A DNA stretch of 64,000 bases, taken from NCBI GenBank assembly GCA_037783545.1, contig JBBELK010000096.1, positions 496,001 to 560,000 on the forward strand. The letters run 5' to 3'. Shown here piece by piece: positions 45,197 through 56,153 of the stretch. The notes under the pieces were generated by a model. It had not been told where the DNA came from. It worked only from the letters and a program-made list of their open reading frames with translations, and did not search any database. Source of the DNA: Henricia sp. BOLD:AAB3569 (Eukaryota > Echinodermata > Asteroidea > Spinulosida > Echinasteridae). Both the position numbers and the translations under genes were made by a program. Every line of letters starts with the position of its first letter. Position 1 is the first letter of the stretch.

Positions 45197-45291
45197 CGTT
45201 CTAAAGGTTAGACACCGCCACCTAGCCACCGACACCATAAAACCTTTTGTGCGCAAAACTCTAATTAAATCGTCGTGGTCTCTCAGACTAT

Positions 45292-45510
45292 TAGTATCAT
45301 GACAGACAATTCAAGTAGCCTACATACATGTACAGTTAACTCTCAAAAAAAAATATGAATTAGTTTCTTTGTCAGCGCTGCTTTGGGTTCTTTCTCCTAT
45401 TTCGTAAGAGTAGAAGTTGATCAGACTTTGTTTCTTTAAAATAACCCATCTAGCATCGGTAGATGCAAATATGACTGAAAAACAAATTTCTATCAAGAAA
45501 TTGTTCAACC
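45292..45510. repeat. Duplicated segment a, copy 2
   Basis: Second copy of 43068-43250, carrying a ~30-bp insertion (ATAACCCATCTAGCATCGGT). Confidence 0.75.
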
Positions 45511-46278
45511 TGTCTATGTTTTGGACACAAGGTCTGAAACCCTGATCAACTACTCAAATCTTTCCTTAAATGTTTCTGATTTACAGTCGCTTCACTTCAT
45601 TTCCACTTCTCGCCTCATACTATAACCCCATTACCACTTTGCCCCATCACTACTTCTTCAAATTGGCTTATAGACGTATACCTTTTTTCATCGACTAGAA
45701 AGATACAAATGTTGCTACTGTAGTTTTACTGGAACGGGTTGATTAATACCATGCACAAACACCAAGGATTTTCATTTTTATGACATATAATCCATGTAAA
45801 AATGATATATTGATTATGATACCAGAACATTAGGAGGGTCATTCCGTGTTAAATCACCTAAATTTCAGAAACTTTGTCTGGGGTCCTACACAGATTTGGA
45901 CGAAACTTTTTCTAAAAATACCTCAACCTATGTCATGAACATGTACACAATTTTAGAGGCCAACTTCAACTCGTTGCTGAGATATGACCTCCAAAAAATG
46001 CGTACCCCTACCACTTTTTCCCAATCAAAGGCGTGCCATTGAAGTTGTTTGCATTTTTGGAGGCCTGTATCTCAAAAATGCTTGGGAATTTGTACACATA
46101 GAATGGCATCCAGCCTGCATGATTCTGCTATCAAAAGTATGGTAACATGTTTCTTTTTTGAGATGTCTCTCCCCGAAAACCCCAATTTTTTGATTATCTT
46201 GGTAACCTTTTTTCATTTTTGGCTCCCCATGGTGCCCACACAGATGATCGGATTGACTTCATATTTTATATGCGCACC
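45511..46278. other. No feature recognised
   Basis: GGGTCATTCCGTGTTAAAT near 45837 resembles the start of a dispersed repeat, but no second end was found. Confidence 0.35.
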
Positions 46279-46689
46279 AGCGTTGTAGTCGAGTCCACAC
46301 TTCCCGAGCCCAAGTCCAAGTCCGAGTCCAGTGTCTCCGAGTCCGAGTCCAAGTCCGAGTCCAGACAGGTCGAGTCCGAGTCCTTGATTTGTCGAGTCCA
46401 AGTCCGAGTCCGAATCCAGGAGAAACAGGATAACTTAAAACATTCAACACTCACACACTGCTGATGCATGGAGTGCTTCTACTGAGAAAAGCATTTTTCA
46501 AGACGTGCATGGGGCCAGTTTGAATAACCGCTCCACATATTCCACACACTATGAATGAACATGAGGACTGGCAGCCGAGACGTCGAAAATAGTAACATGA
46601 CGTCATTCGTTTATTTTTAGGATTCGTGCAGCTATTGGTTGCAGTTCATAACTGTTGATTTTTAAAGCCCGAGGCCCGAGTGTTTGTAA

Positions 46690-46850
46690 CCGCAGCAAAT
46701 ATATACATGTAACAAAAACATTCGGCGGCGGGCGGCGTCCATGCCATTCAAATTCTCGAAACACTGACGAATCGCACCCGACGATCAACGAGAATGTCCG
46801 GACGTGCATTCGGGTAACTCCGGAAACTTTCAGAAACAGGAGGTAGTCTA
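46690..46850. repeat. Copy of a block also found in alpha2 and alpha4
   Basis: TTCTCGAAACACTGACGAAT, CGGACGTGCATTCGGGTAAC and neighbouring words match 27860-27950 and 36285-36370. This shows that the right-half block of alpha2/alpha4 also exists apart from them. Confidence 0.65.
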
Positions 46851-47034
46851 TTGTTTTTCGCGCACATGTATAAATGACATATTCTTTACATCTCTTTTTT
46901 TCCTGAGGGACACGGTGGGGGAGGGGGGAACAGAGTATGGCGGTGAATCAGATTACTTCCATAGCGGACCGCCTTTGTGCAGCCATATTCACATGTAGGC
47001 CGATATATCAACACTGCCCAATACCTTAAGAACT

Positions 47035-47490
47035 TGCGGACGCGGTACGTACGCTGCAAGACTCGTCGACTTTCAGGAACCACTTATAAGAGCTAAAGCA
47101 CATGCAGTGACCTATTTTTACCATTTAGGCTCCACGTCAAAATAGGGAGTTTCACCAAACGATTCGGCGTCAACTTTAAACATTCTTAAAATTTAAGTCT
47201 TGTGCATTTTGCAAAAAGTTAATTGAACAAAAGTTCATGAAAATCTGACCTTTTATTTCCGTATGAATAAGGGATTTTTTAGGGATTATGACCAGGTAAC
47301 CCTGGACGTAATATAAAAATGTAAAAAACATGCAGCGCGTCTCTGCAGTCTGCAAGCTGCGTAAATATTTTGGCGCAAGTGTTTTAGTACTTGATTCGTG
47401 TTCATGACACGCTCAGACAACATTTTAATTTTTGAACTGGTAGAATTTAAGGTGCCTTTTCTATTTATTGGCGTTTGGGCACTTACATTT
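47035..47490. repeat. Dispersed repeat, copy 1
   Basis: GGAGTTTCACCAAACGATTC, TTTAAACATTCTTAAAAT, TGGACGTAATATAAAAA, ATATTTTGGCGCAAGTGTTT and TCTATTTATTGGCGTTTGG match 60590-61195 in order; a short third piece is at 62545. No coding domain. Confidence 0.65.
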
Positions 47491-47715
47491 GCTGTATATG
47501 GTAAAGTACAAATCGAAGAATATCGTCACAAAGTTAAAACCCAATTGCCATTCCCTGACTGGTCCCAGCCCGCCGCGGGACTTACACGGTCTATTGTAAA
47601 TCCAGCGGTAGACGGAGATCAGTGCGCAGCAGCTTATTTATTTCTATTTGTTTATTTATTTATTTGGTTGGGAGAGATAAATGTAATACTCGGCGCAATA
47701 CCCCTTTTTCAGTGA
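47398..47715 (+). other. Hydrophobic 105-codon frame, doubtful
   Basis: Two hydrophobic stretches (PFLFIGVWALTFAVYG; YLFLFVYLFIWLGEINVI). It overlaps the dispersed repeat and the homologous copy at 60590 does not keep the frame, so it is probably chance. Confidence 0.12.
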
Positions 47716-48284
47716 ATTGCCTTAAATTTAAAATCAGTTACAGCAGCAGCTTGTCAAACTTAATTATATTTAAATCACGTTTCGATATTTTGTTTTAAGA
47801 CTGGAAATAGAACAGCCCCTCCGTAGCCTGTCGCTAATCTAGTCTGGTTTCCAGACCAAAAGATTCCGAATAATTCTGAGATCATCTCATATTCATGTCG
47901 TATGTGGAATATGTGGAGCGGGAACCAGTCTAGTAGCTGGCTCATCATTTGTTAGCGCGTAGTGAGACGGCTGTCCGCGTGTATACTGGATTATGATATT
48001 CGTCGTGCCTGTGCACGACTGTCAGAAATCCTGTCAGAAATCCTGTTGATAAATTCATCACGCAAGTACTGTCAAACAACCAAACTTTCCCATCAAAGTG
48101 TTTTAAACTTTGTATTCCTAACACTGCTTTGAAAATCTTGTATTTTTGTATGGACTCGACACCGATGTCCAGTGATGTTCGAGTCCCAATTTTTGCGAGT
48201 CCGAGTCTTTCAAGGCCGAGTCCGAGTCCGACCCCGAGTCCGGCAAAGGGTGGACTCGAGTCCGGACTCGAGTCTTACAACGCT

Positions 48285-48701
48285 GATATTACACACACAA
48301 TAGGCACATGGGTTTGCTTCATATCGAAGACAAAGCAATTCCACTCTTTTTATGGGCGTAGTCAAGGTTTAAGAAAAATGGGTCCGCAAAGAAAAATGGC
48401 AAAATGAGCCTCCTCTTATCTTCTGAGGGGTGGTTCGCCGGTACATTACAAGTCAAGTCAGATTACCTATTCAGACAGAAAATTAGAGGGAGTTTTGTCT
48501 TTGTACTTGCATATTCTGCCCTGGAAAATTTTGTAAATAAAAGTGGCTGTTCGTATAGCAATGAAAATTACAATTTTTTAATGCTTCAAATCCTTGTATT
48601 TTTGTCAAAAAGTGCACCGATTTCCATAATTATTTTTTTAAGTTGCTGAGCAACTGGTACTGCTTTGTACAAGAAATAAACAGTAACTGTACCACCTTCA
48701 C
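48285..48701. other. No feature recognised
   Basis: Unremarkable A+T-rich sequence; short frames only. Confidence 0.4.
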
Positions 48702-48778
48702 TTTTAAAGGCACAGGCTCGTCAGCAATGCGCGCCCGCCAAATGTGTGCCACGCAATACGCAGCTCCATAGCAAAGGC
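48702..48778. repeat. GCTCGTCA-family MITE, one arm
   Basis: TTTTAAAGGCACAGGCTCGT through TACGCAGCTCCATAGCAAAG, then GGCCTTTAA, which may be a remnant of the other end. A solo arm of the family at 7052, 23671, 31660 and 62622. Confidence 0.75.
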
Positions 48779-49402
48779 CTTTAATACAAATAGCCCGTAA
48801 CAACTGACAAGTTAAAATGGTACACCTGATTATGAAATAGCCGTCTGTGTGTTGCAACTAACACTCCGAATTGCTTCAAAATAGCTTTGTAGCATTTACA
48901 ATGCTCTACCGAAGGTCCTCACTGAGTTATTTCTTGTTCGCCAGTGACCATGAACTGAGAATTATCGCATCAGCTTCCTCCATAGAGTTGTTCTTTAACA
49001 TTCCTCATTGTATATTCAATAAACCACATTTTGAAGGCATTCAGATTTGTATTCGCTTTTTTGAATAATTGCATAACATTATAAAGAATTTTAGGAATGT
49101 CAAAAGCATGTGCATTATCACAACTACTGGCCTCAAATCTGAGACTTGGTATGGAGTAGGAATAAATTTTGACAAGCATAAAACAAATAACATATCCATT
49201 GTTATGCTAATAATGTTGAGCCAAAATATATGTGGATTTGTACATGCTAACTAAATGTTGGTATTAGAGAAATGCAAAACTCTCAGATTTTTCATAGGGT
49301 ATGAGTAATGTTGGGCTTAACTGTACATGCACCTGCTGTTGCATGCAACACACAGAGAAAAATTTGGTCTATAGGAAAAACCTGAGGAAGTATACCAACT
49401 GT
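48779..49402. other. No feature recognised
   Basis: Short frames without resemblance to known proteins; no repeat found elsewhere in the window. Confidence 0.4.
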
Positions 49403-49473
49403 GCCTTATACTTCAGCTGGTAGAGCGTCTGCCCGGTGAGTCAGAGGTCTCGGGTTCGAATCCCGATAATGCC
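49403..49473 (+). pseudogene. tRNA-like sequence (relic or SINE head)
   Basis: TTCAGCTGGTAGAGCGTC (D arm/box A), TCGGGTTCGAATCCCGA (perfect T stem, box B) and a partly pairing acceptor (GCCTTAT / TAATGCC). The D stem is damaged and the acceptor has mismatches, so it is probably a pseudogene or the head of a SINE rather than an active tRNA gene. Confidence 0.5.
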
Positions 49474-50804
49474 CTGACGATTTTTCTCTCTTCCCAAGTT
49501 TGCTTCGGAATTGTTAGAATCGGCAAGTTATCACTGGGAATCGAATCCAGATGAAATGTAACACTGGGCGTAATTATGGTTGTCACAGATAAGAGAAAAC
49601 TTATTTATTGATAATGGCGGTCCTCATTTGCATAATTTGGCATTAGCCAATCAGTTAATAACTTTGGAAACGGCCTCATCTGAACCATTGACCATGAAAA
49701 GCTATCTGGTTACCGAGTTATGGACAAGTTACCGAGTCATGGGCAAACGTATATTTTGTAATGGCGGACTTATTTTGCATATTATGCAAATTGCTCAAAG
49801 GTGAAAGGTGATCATCAGGTGGATTCTCAAAAGTTACCCCGACCAGTAATATTCAGCTGAGAAAAACAACTTTAGACGGCAAAACAAGGTTCAGACCCTC
49901 GGCTGCCAGACTACACTTCCAACATGCTTGAAGACACCAAACGTAGTTATACATGTACATGTAGATGGTGTGGTATCAATTATGTTCTACAAGAGAATCT
50001 AAGTCTGGAGTCATTTAGAATCACCTGACTATACCACTGCTACATAGTATGCTTGACACATTCGATCCAGGTTTTCTGGTTCTCTCTTGGATGCATAATA
50101 GTTAAGCTGCTAAGCCGACCAATCGTGTACTTTATGACTAAAACTTTCATGACATGAAACTTTCTGGGCGAGGTGTACATGCCCTGAGGATCAATTTTAG
50201 ACGTGGAGGCAATTCGGATCTGACCTCAGTTGGCCTGGAGGTCATTGACCTTCTATATTAGCATTTTTCAGCAATATTTTTACCCGTTTGCACAGTTACA
50301 GGTACATCATGACGCCTCTAAAACCTGGGCTTAATATTGCAAATGATGAACAGAATTGACGGAAAATCCAAGCCTGTTCAAAACAAATAACCTTGCATGC
50401 AAATGTATGCAGATATATGTCAAAGAATATATGTACATTTACATACATATGTATTATACACATTTGACGTAACTGAAATTGGCAACCTGCCAAGGCAAAA
50501 TGAGGAATGTCCCCCAAATTTTTTTCTTCAGATTTATACACAAGAAGAAAGACCAATTCTTCAGCTTTTCAATGACACCAAATGTATTTCTGTAACTTAC
50601 TACATTTGGAAAATACATGTAGGCCTATGACGCAAAAAAGATGACACAGCGCGCTGTTGTCAAAAAGACTTTTCTAGAAAAACGGCTTTCAAAAAACCTC
50701 TGTCACGCAGCTGGTGCAGGTGAAAATCAGAAAATCTCATTTTTAACAGGTTTTTTGAACAATTTGACAAAAACAAATATGCTAGAATGAATCTTGAATA
50801 CTAA
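49474..50804. other. No gene; a weak internal duplication
   Basis: AATGGCGGTCCTCATTTGCA (49613) and AATGGCGGACTTATTTTGCA (49759) are related words ~146 bp apart. Otherwise nothing is recognised. Confidence 0.4.
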
Positions 50805-51240
50805 TACCCCAGTCACAATTAGCTTGCAATGGGTTTGCGAGTAGTTTGCGACGGATCTCTAGGCATTTTCGGCCGGGGCCCCACGGGACTCCTTGCGGCT
50901 GCCGGGTCATTTTTGGGCATCGGGCGGGCATCGAGTTACTTTTACCTGGACTTAAAACCTGCTGCGGCGTTTCGCATCGCAAACTGATCGGCAATAAATC
51001 GGTCGATGCCTTGCCGATGTCCGGCAGGGCATCGCACACATCGAGCGGGCGCCGGGCCAAATTTTGGACAACCCAGACAATCCATATATCGGCCAGACGC
51101 CGCTCAGACGCCGGCCGGGCCCCGCCCGGAAATCGGCTAGACATCGGCCGGGGTATCGCAGGTACATAGGCAGGACATCGGACGAGTGCCTGCCGGACAC
51201 TGGCCGATAAACGGGCCAAGAATTCGACCCCATTCCGTCA
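50805..51240. repeat. GC-rich block of CGGGC/CCGGCC/CATCGG words
   Basis: Sharp rise in G+C against an A+T-rich background, with recurrent GGGCATCG, CCGGCCGG, CATCGGCC and GCCGGGC. Long open frames here on both strands follow from composition (145 codons on the minus strand) and show no domain. Possibly a MITE-like element with simple subterminal motifs. Confidence 0.45.
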
Positions 51241-51261
51241 TGACAGTGTGCGGGGCACTTT

Positions 51262-51360
51262 TAAGTAGCGTTCTTTCGTTTCAAACGGTTTGTCGTACGT
51301 GTTGGGCGGTGCGTAATCTTCTTGTCCAATCAGAATCCAATGCACACAGGACTGCTAACC
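51262..51360. repeat. Dispersed repeat, inverted relative to 56640-56775
   Basis: AGTAGCGTTCTTTCGTTTC, TTGTCGTACGT and CCAATCAGAATCCAATGCAC match the reverse complement of 56640-56775. Confidence 0.6.
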
Positions 51361-51392
51361 CACTGTGGCCTCATCCAATCACAAAAGCGTCC

Positions 51393-52666
51393 ACACTGAA
51401 AACATTATCTAGTCAATCACAGTGGAAAATTAGTCAAACAAGGGCAAAATGATTAGTCGTGTATACAATTTGTCAGTTGACAACTTTTTGTTGGTACATG
51501 ACAAATCTTTGTTGGTGCATGACAAATTAAAACTGTTGCAGGACAAATTAATATTAGCGGAAGACTAATCTGAACGACTGACAAATGTGATGATCGTCTT
51601 TTGACTAATTTGTATTGTCACGTAAAACAACAACTGACGATTTATTTTCCCATGACTAATTGCATGACTAACTTTTGATTGCATTACTAATGGCAAGAAT
51701 AATGCAGCCGAAACTCATGACTAATTTAATTAGTCATGAGTTTTGGCGGGATTATTCTTTACATTGATAATGTAATAAAAGGTTAGTCATGAATTCGGTC
51801 GTGGGAAAATAAATCTTCAGTTCTTGTTTTCGTGCAGCTGTGCGACGCCATTACATGCGAACCGCACCGTAAAATGAGGTCGTGTTTCGACTGGACTAAA
51901 CATTCTGTCACGGTGACGTTACTCTGGTAAGGTAAGCGTGTGACGGGTTTTGTGTGACACCAAAGAATTGTGCGGGACTCTGAGATTTCTAAGGCAATAA
52001 TTGGTTTGCATGTTTCAAACTATGTCGTGTGTCGGAGTAAAGACATGGTTGAGGCCGTGCTTCGGGTCTCAACATCCGTGTATTGACACAAATAGTCATG
52101 ATCTGTAAGGACAACTCAGTACGTATTTGTAATGTTAGGTCAGCCCAGGTTAGACTCCTTTTCTCGCTGCAGTTAGAAGTAAGTTAATAAAATGAGCTAC
52201 GAATAGTAACTGGATGTTTTTTTGGGTACATCGTTTCCTCTTCCATTTTTGTTGTCCCCATTACCGTCATCAAACTGCGGATGTCTTTGTTGCATTAACA
52301 CAACACACCGTGCAGTCATTGCACGTATTCTGCGTAGGCCTATTTCAGTACGTTATACAAAACACACCGTGACAAAGTAAGTTTGTCAGGCTGACTAACT
52401 GACATTACTAATTAATTTTACTGCAGGACTAATTAATTTTCCTGCAAGACTAATAATTTTTCTGCAGGACTAATATTTTTGTGTGCAAGACTAATTAATT
52501 TTCCCGCATGACTAATCATTTTTTAAATTAGGCAAATAAGACCCTTTTTCATGACTAATTAAAATTAGTCAATTCAAACCACGTATGACTAATTGGAAAT
52601 TAGTCAAATAAGACCCAGAGTATGACTAATTTTTTTGTGTCAATTGACGAAATAAAGTTTTCAGTG
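51393..52666. mobile_element. 1.27-kb TIR element packed with GACTAAT motifs
   Basis: Starts CACTGAAAACATTATCTAGT and ends AATAAAGTTTTCAGTG. At least fifteen GACTAAT/ATTAGTC words cluster in the outer ~300 bp on each side, many as TGACTAATT or palindromic TGACTAATTTAATTAGTCA (51718-51736). Between them is a non-repetitive core (about 51800-52370) with no ORF. Repeated subterminal motifs usually serve as transposase-binding sites. Confidence 0.7.
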
Positions 52667-52926
52667 CACGACCGTATGTTTTACATGTTATAAATAATGA
52701 ACGAGCCACTGCACAATGCTTAGTGTTAAAGCCTCAGACTCTGCGCCGCCCGCGTGTTTTTTATTTACACCGCAGCGAGGGGTACACCCCAATTTTTCAA
52801 CCCGAATAGAGTCTAAGTTTCCAATGACTGACACTTCTCGAGTGACAATCTTGGAAATAGTGACAACTCTTACTCTCACTATTAGAGAAAAAGAAGAAAC
52901 TGAGAAATTTCGGAAAATCCCAAACA

Positions 52927-52993
52927 TGCATAGATTCGAACCAGGGACCTTATGATTACAAGTCGAGCTCTCTTCTAACCAGACCACGAAGCT
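52927..52993 (-). pseudogene. tRNA-Thr(TGT)-like relic
   Basis: On the minus strand: GCTTCGTGGTCTGGTTAGA (D-arm region), CGACTTGTAATCATAAGG with anticodon TGT, and CTGGTTCGAATCTATGC (T arm). The D arm and T stem have mismatches, so it is likely a pseudogene or SINE head. Confidence 0.55.
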
Positions 52994-52997
52994 GGTT

Positions 52998-53030
52998 GCA
53001 ACCCTAAACCCTAACCCTGAACCCTAACCT
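52998..53030. repeat. Short interstitial telomere-type repeat
   Basis: AACCCTAAACCCTAACCCTG then AACCCTAACC: about five CCCTAA units, the complement of TTAGGG, with small errors. Confidence 0.75.
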
Positions 53031-53815
53031 ATTATATAGTCTCCTCTCAAGACGCTAAAAAGGTACAAACCCCATTGTTCTCCCCTCGCAGTGGTGTAAA
53101 AAAAAATTACGCGCGCCGCCCTGCTGTAATTTGTCAATTCCTGGGAATTTCTGAAATGCTCCTGACGATACAATAGAAGGCCCCGTGCCGTATTCACTGA
53201 TTTCTAAACAAACTAAATTGAAGCAGGTGCCAAAATCCTTTTGATAACGGCCAAATGAAAAGGACAGTGATGGGGTGGCGCACCCGGTGGATTCATTTGT
53301 ATTTATATCACCGAATGACGTTTATTTACTTTTGTTAAGTTGCTGTATGAACGGACATGAATACAAAAAATACGTCGTAATTCTGACTTAGCACAATAAT
53401 TAATACTTATTTTTATTCATGTCCCTATTACGCTTCGGTACGAATTTATTAAAACTGTGGATATAACTCACAAATTCCCGCACATTTTAAAACTGTTTAA
53501 ATCAAATCCATAACCTGTAACTTCAATTTCGTCCCGCAAGACGAGTGAGACGCGAAAATGCTTCAATTGAATTGGTCTTTGTTCTTTCGAAGTGATCAGT
53601 GGTCAACCAATTTCAATATTTGTCCAGTCAATGTCGTGAGATTTTATTCAAACTAGTCTCACCTGAAAATCATCTGCATCATGTAAAGATTGAATTCGTC
53701 TTTGTTCAACCGACTTATGATAATTTGTCGATAAAATTTGTCGGATGGTCAGACTGTATAAACGCGTCAGTGACAAATGAAATACGTGTGAAATTGATTT
53801 CCAATGTTTGCCGAC
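53031..53815. other. No feature recognised
   Basis: A+T-rich with ambiguous small frames; no RNA or repeat signal found. Confidence 0.4.
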
Positions 53816-54020
53816 GGCTATGGTAGATTAGAGCCAACTACCATGGCACACGTCACACTTCGGCTGTCTATAGCGAACCGTGACCTTTTGATCCCATATG
53901 TACAAGCACCCTATAGACAACCAAAGTGTGACGTGGTTGCCATGGCAATTGGCTGTAAACATGGCCGTCGAAAATATTACCATTGCAAAAGCACAGGAAC
54001 ACGGTTCAGTGCATTTTTTT
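53816..54020. repeat. Dispersed CCATGGCAATTGGCT repeat
   Basis: Contains the opposed words ACGTCACACTTCGGCTGTCT / AGACAACCAAAGTGTGACGT and CCATGGCAATTGGCTGTAAA. Related fragments occur at 27400-27540, 54595-54690 and 55190-55320. Confidence 0.6.
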
Positions 54021-54035
54021 AAGTTTAAAGATGAC

Positions 54036-54092
54036 GTACTCACTTAGGCAGTCTATTGCAATAGACTGCCGAATTAATACGTCATCTTTTGT
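54036..54092. repeat. Palindrome around GGCAGTCTATTGCAATAGAC
   Basis: GATGACGTACTCACTTAGGC and GACTGCCGAATTAATACGTC oppose around TCTATTGCAATAGA. Confidence 0.6.
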
Positions 54093-54117
54093 TGGTTTAT
54101 AGGCAATTGGCTGTACA

Positions 54118-54441
54118 CTAAAGCCCAATTCATACTCGCTCGGCGACCTACATGCGGAACGGAATTATTGTCCGCCGCAGTTGCGGCGAGTAGGGTCAAA
54201 CAAGTTCAACAGTGCGCGGTCAGTCCGCATCTGAGCGCACGGGTCGTTTCCACCCGTCTCTACTGTGCGCGCTCTGAATTAAAACGCGCATACAAAGTGC
54301 GCCGCAGAGCCCGTTTATACCTCGGCGACTACTACGCGCAAAGCGGACTTGTATGAACGCGTGAAAACTCTGCGGCGACTACACTCGGCGAGTATGCGGC
54401 GAGTGAGTTCGGCGGAGAAGTAAACTATGAACCTAGCTTAA
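54118..54441. mobile_element. GC-rich TIR element with CGGCGA motifs
   Basis: Left TAAAGCCCAATTCATACTCG, right AACTATGAACCTAGCTTA (imperfect inverse). CGGCGACTA/CTCGGCGAGT words are frequent inside. About 324 bp, non-coding; small frames are compositional. Confidence 0.55.
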
Positions 54442-54776
54442 GAATAACTAAACCGCGCTAATTACCATATTCCATGCCACGAGAAAAACTGTCGATGTGA
54501 TTGAAACAAACTTCGGCCAATTGTAATATGAACGACCAGAAGGACCCACATTTATCAACGAAACAACGGTTGGGGCAATAGTGCGCCGAAAAGTGACGCA
54601 TTGCCATGGTAATTGGCTCCAAACACCATGGCTGCCGGATAAAACACTATTTCAAAAGCGCAGGGAAACTGTTGAGTGATTTTTAAAAAGTGGAGCCAAT
54701 GCCTAGAAAACTAAAAATAGGGTGACGTTTTCACTTCGACCGTTTATTGTGAACAGGTGAATGAACCCGACTTCTC

Positions 54777-55190
54777 GAACCGTCGTATTTACATATCAAT
54801 AAAACACGACGGTTCAGGCAATTGTAGTGACTGAATAGACTGACAGTTAGAACCGTCGCATTTCCATATCAATAAAACACGACGGTTCAGGCAATTGTAG
54901 TGACTGAATAGACTGACAGTTAGAACCGTCGCATTTCCATATCAATAAAACACGACGGTTCAGGCAATTGTAGTGACTGAATAGCCGGACCGTTAGAACC
55001 GTCGCATTTCCATATCAATAAAACACGACGGTTCAGGCAATTGTAGTGACTAAATAGCCTGGCGGTTCGAACCGTGCATTTACATATCAATAAAACAGGA
55101 CAGGTGGGCAATTGTAATGACTGAATTGCCTGACGATTTGAACCGTGCATTTACATATCAACGAAACAAGGCGGTTTGGGCAATAGACAG
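54777..55190. repeat. 73-bp tandem satellite with internal hairpin
   Basis: Unit starts at 54777, 54850, 54923, 54996, 55069 and 55140 (73, 73, 73, 73, 71 bp). Most units contain GAACCGTCG ... CGACGGTTC, a 9-bp inverted repeat around ~20 bases; the last units lose this symmetry. Confidence 0.9.
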
Positions 55191-55330
55191 CCGAAGTGTG
55201 ACGTGTCCATGGCAATTGGCTCTAAACATCATGACCGTCGGAAAAAGTACCATTGAAAAAGCACGGGGACACGGCTCAGTGATTTTAGTGTATTGCCTAG
55301 GCAACTTAACAAAAGATGACGTATTCATTT
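55191..55330. repeat. Fragment of the CCATGGCAATTGGCT repeat
   Basis: AGTGTGACGTGTCCATGGCA then ATTGGCTCTAAAC, a degraded relative of 53816-54020. Confidence 0.5.
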
Positions 55331-55653
55331 CCGCTGTCTGTTGATTTGATGGATTTATTTTGCGCTCAACTATTGTGCCAGAATCACCTGATCATATTTG
55401 GTGTTTTTCGTATCTGCGCCCTAAAACGGATTGGTACGTTTCGATAGGGAGGATGATGAGCTTTCACTTGTATATTGCTTTGCAGCTCGCCAAACTTGTA
55501 ATGTTTATTGGATTTTTTTGCCCATGAAATTTCATATTTCGCCCACCGTGTTTTACGTTTTATTAAACGGGCACGTTTTCGCTACCATAACCAGGACCAT
55601 GTTTTGACGTAATTACAAAATAAGTTAAATAACCCAAATGGTTGGCTTTGGTT

Positions 55654-55738
55654 GAATTGCGATATTTACGTACGTCAGAATGTTCTCTAAGATGGTTTAA
55701 TGAAAATGAAATAAAAATAATCTGGAATCTTGTTCAAC
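55654..55738. repeat. 85-bp direct duplication, copy 1
   Basis: GAATTGCGATATTTACGTAC through ATCTGGAATCTTGTTCAAC is repeated at 56070-56153 with one base change seen. Confidence 0.85.
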
Positions 55739-56069
55739 AGACAAGTCGGCAACCGAAGCCGTGCACTGGTTTAACCAGTCAGAAAAAATGCTGTCGGTTT
55801 AGGTGGTCTAACACGGACTGTTCGTACATGTGTGCGTGTGTAAAATTGTTAAAAAAAAATTGTGGTAAGAATTATTGAGACGTTGACCATTTCCCCTTAA
55901 TTTAAGTTCAAGACGACCTATTAGGTATATTAGGTATCAGTAATATTGTGCGGCCACAGTGCGGGAAATAATCTACATTATAGGTCGACTTGGTAAAATA
56001 AATGATCTCGGTAATTAAACAAGTAGGATACCACTCACAGTGCGCTGCATTTTTTTCTTTTAAATAAGT
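55739..56069. other. Spacer between direct repeats, no gene
   Basis: No coding or RNA signal. Confidence 0.4.
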
Positions 56070-56153
56070 GAATTGCGATATTTACGTACGTCAGAATGTT
56101 CTCTAAGATGGTTTAATGAAAATGAAATAAAAAGAATCTGGAATCTTGTTCAA
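56070..56153. repeat. 85-bp direct duplication, copy 2
   Basis: Nearly identical to 55654-55738, 416 bp downstream. Confidence 0.85.

Larger units (their letters stand above)
46279..48284. mobile_element. 2-kb element with GAGTCC-hexamer inverted ends
   Basis: Left end AGCGTTGTAGTCGAGTCC followed by ~120 bp of GAGTCC/AAGTCC hexamers; right end has ~110 bp of the same hexamers then GGACTCGAGTCTTACAACGC. The blocks are in inverted biological orientation with respect to the ends. The interior holds copies of other repeats (46690-46850, 47035-47490) and one 105-codon frame of unknown value. Both ends could instead be independent solo copies. Confidence 0.55.

Noticed and set aside
49403-49473. 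Functional tRNA gene
   Set aside because: Good T arm, but damaged D stem and acceptor mismatches; kept only as a tRNA-like relic.
50782-51233. 145-codon and other frames in the GC-rich block
   Set aside because: Stop codons are rare there for compositional reasons; no domain and frames on both strands.
54168-54356. Arg/Ala-rich small protein
   Set aside because: Falls inside a GC-rich TIR element with CGGCGA words; compositional.
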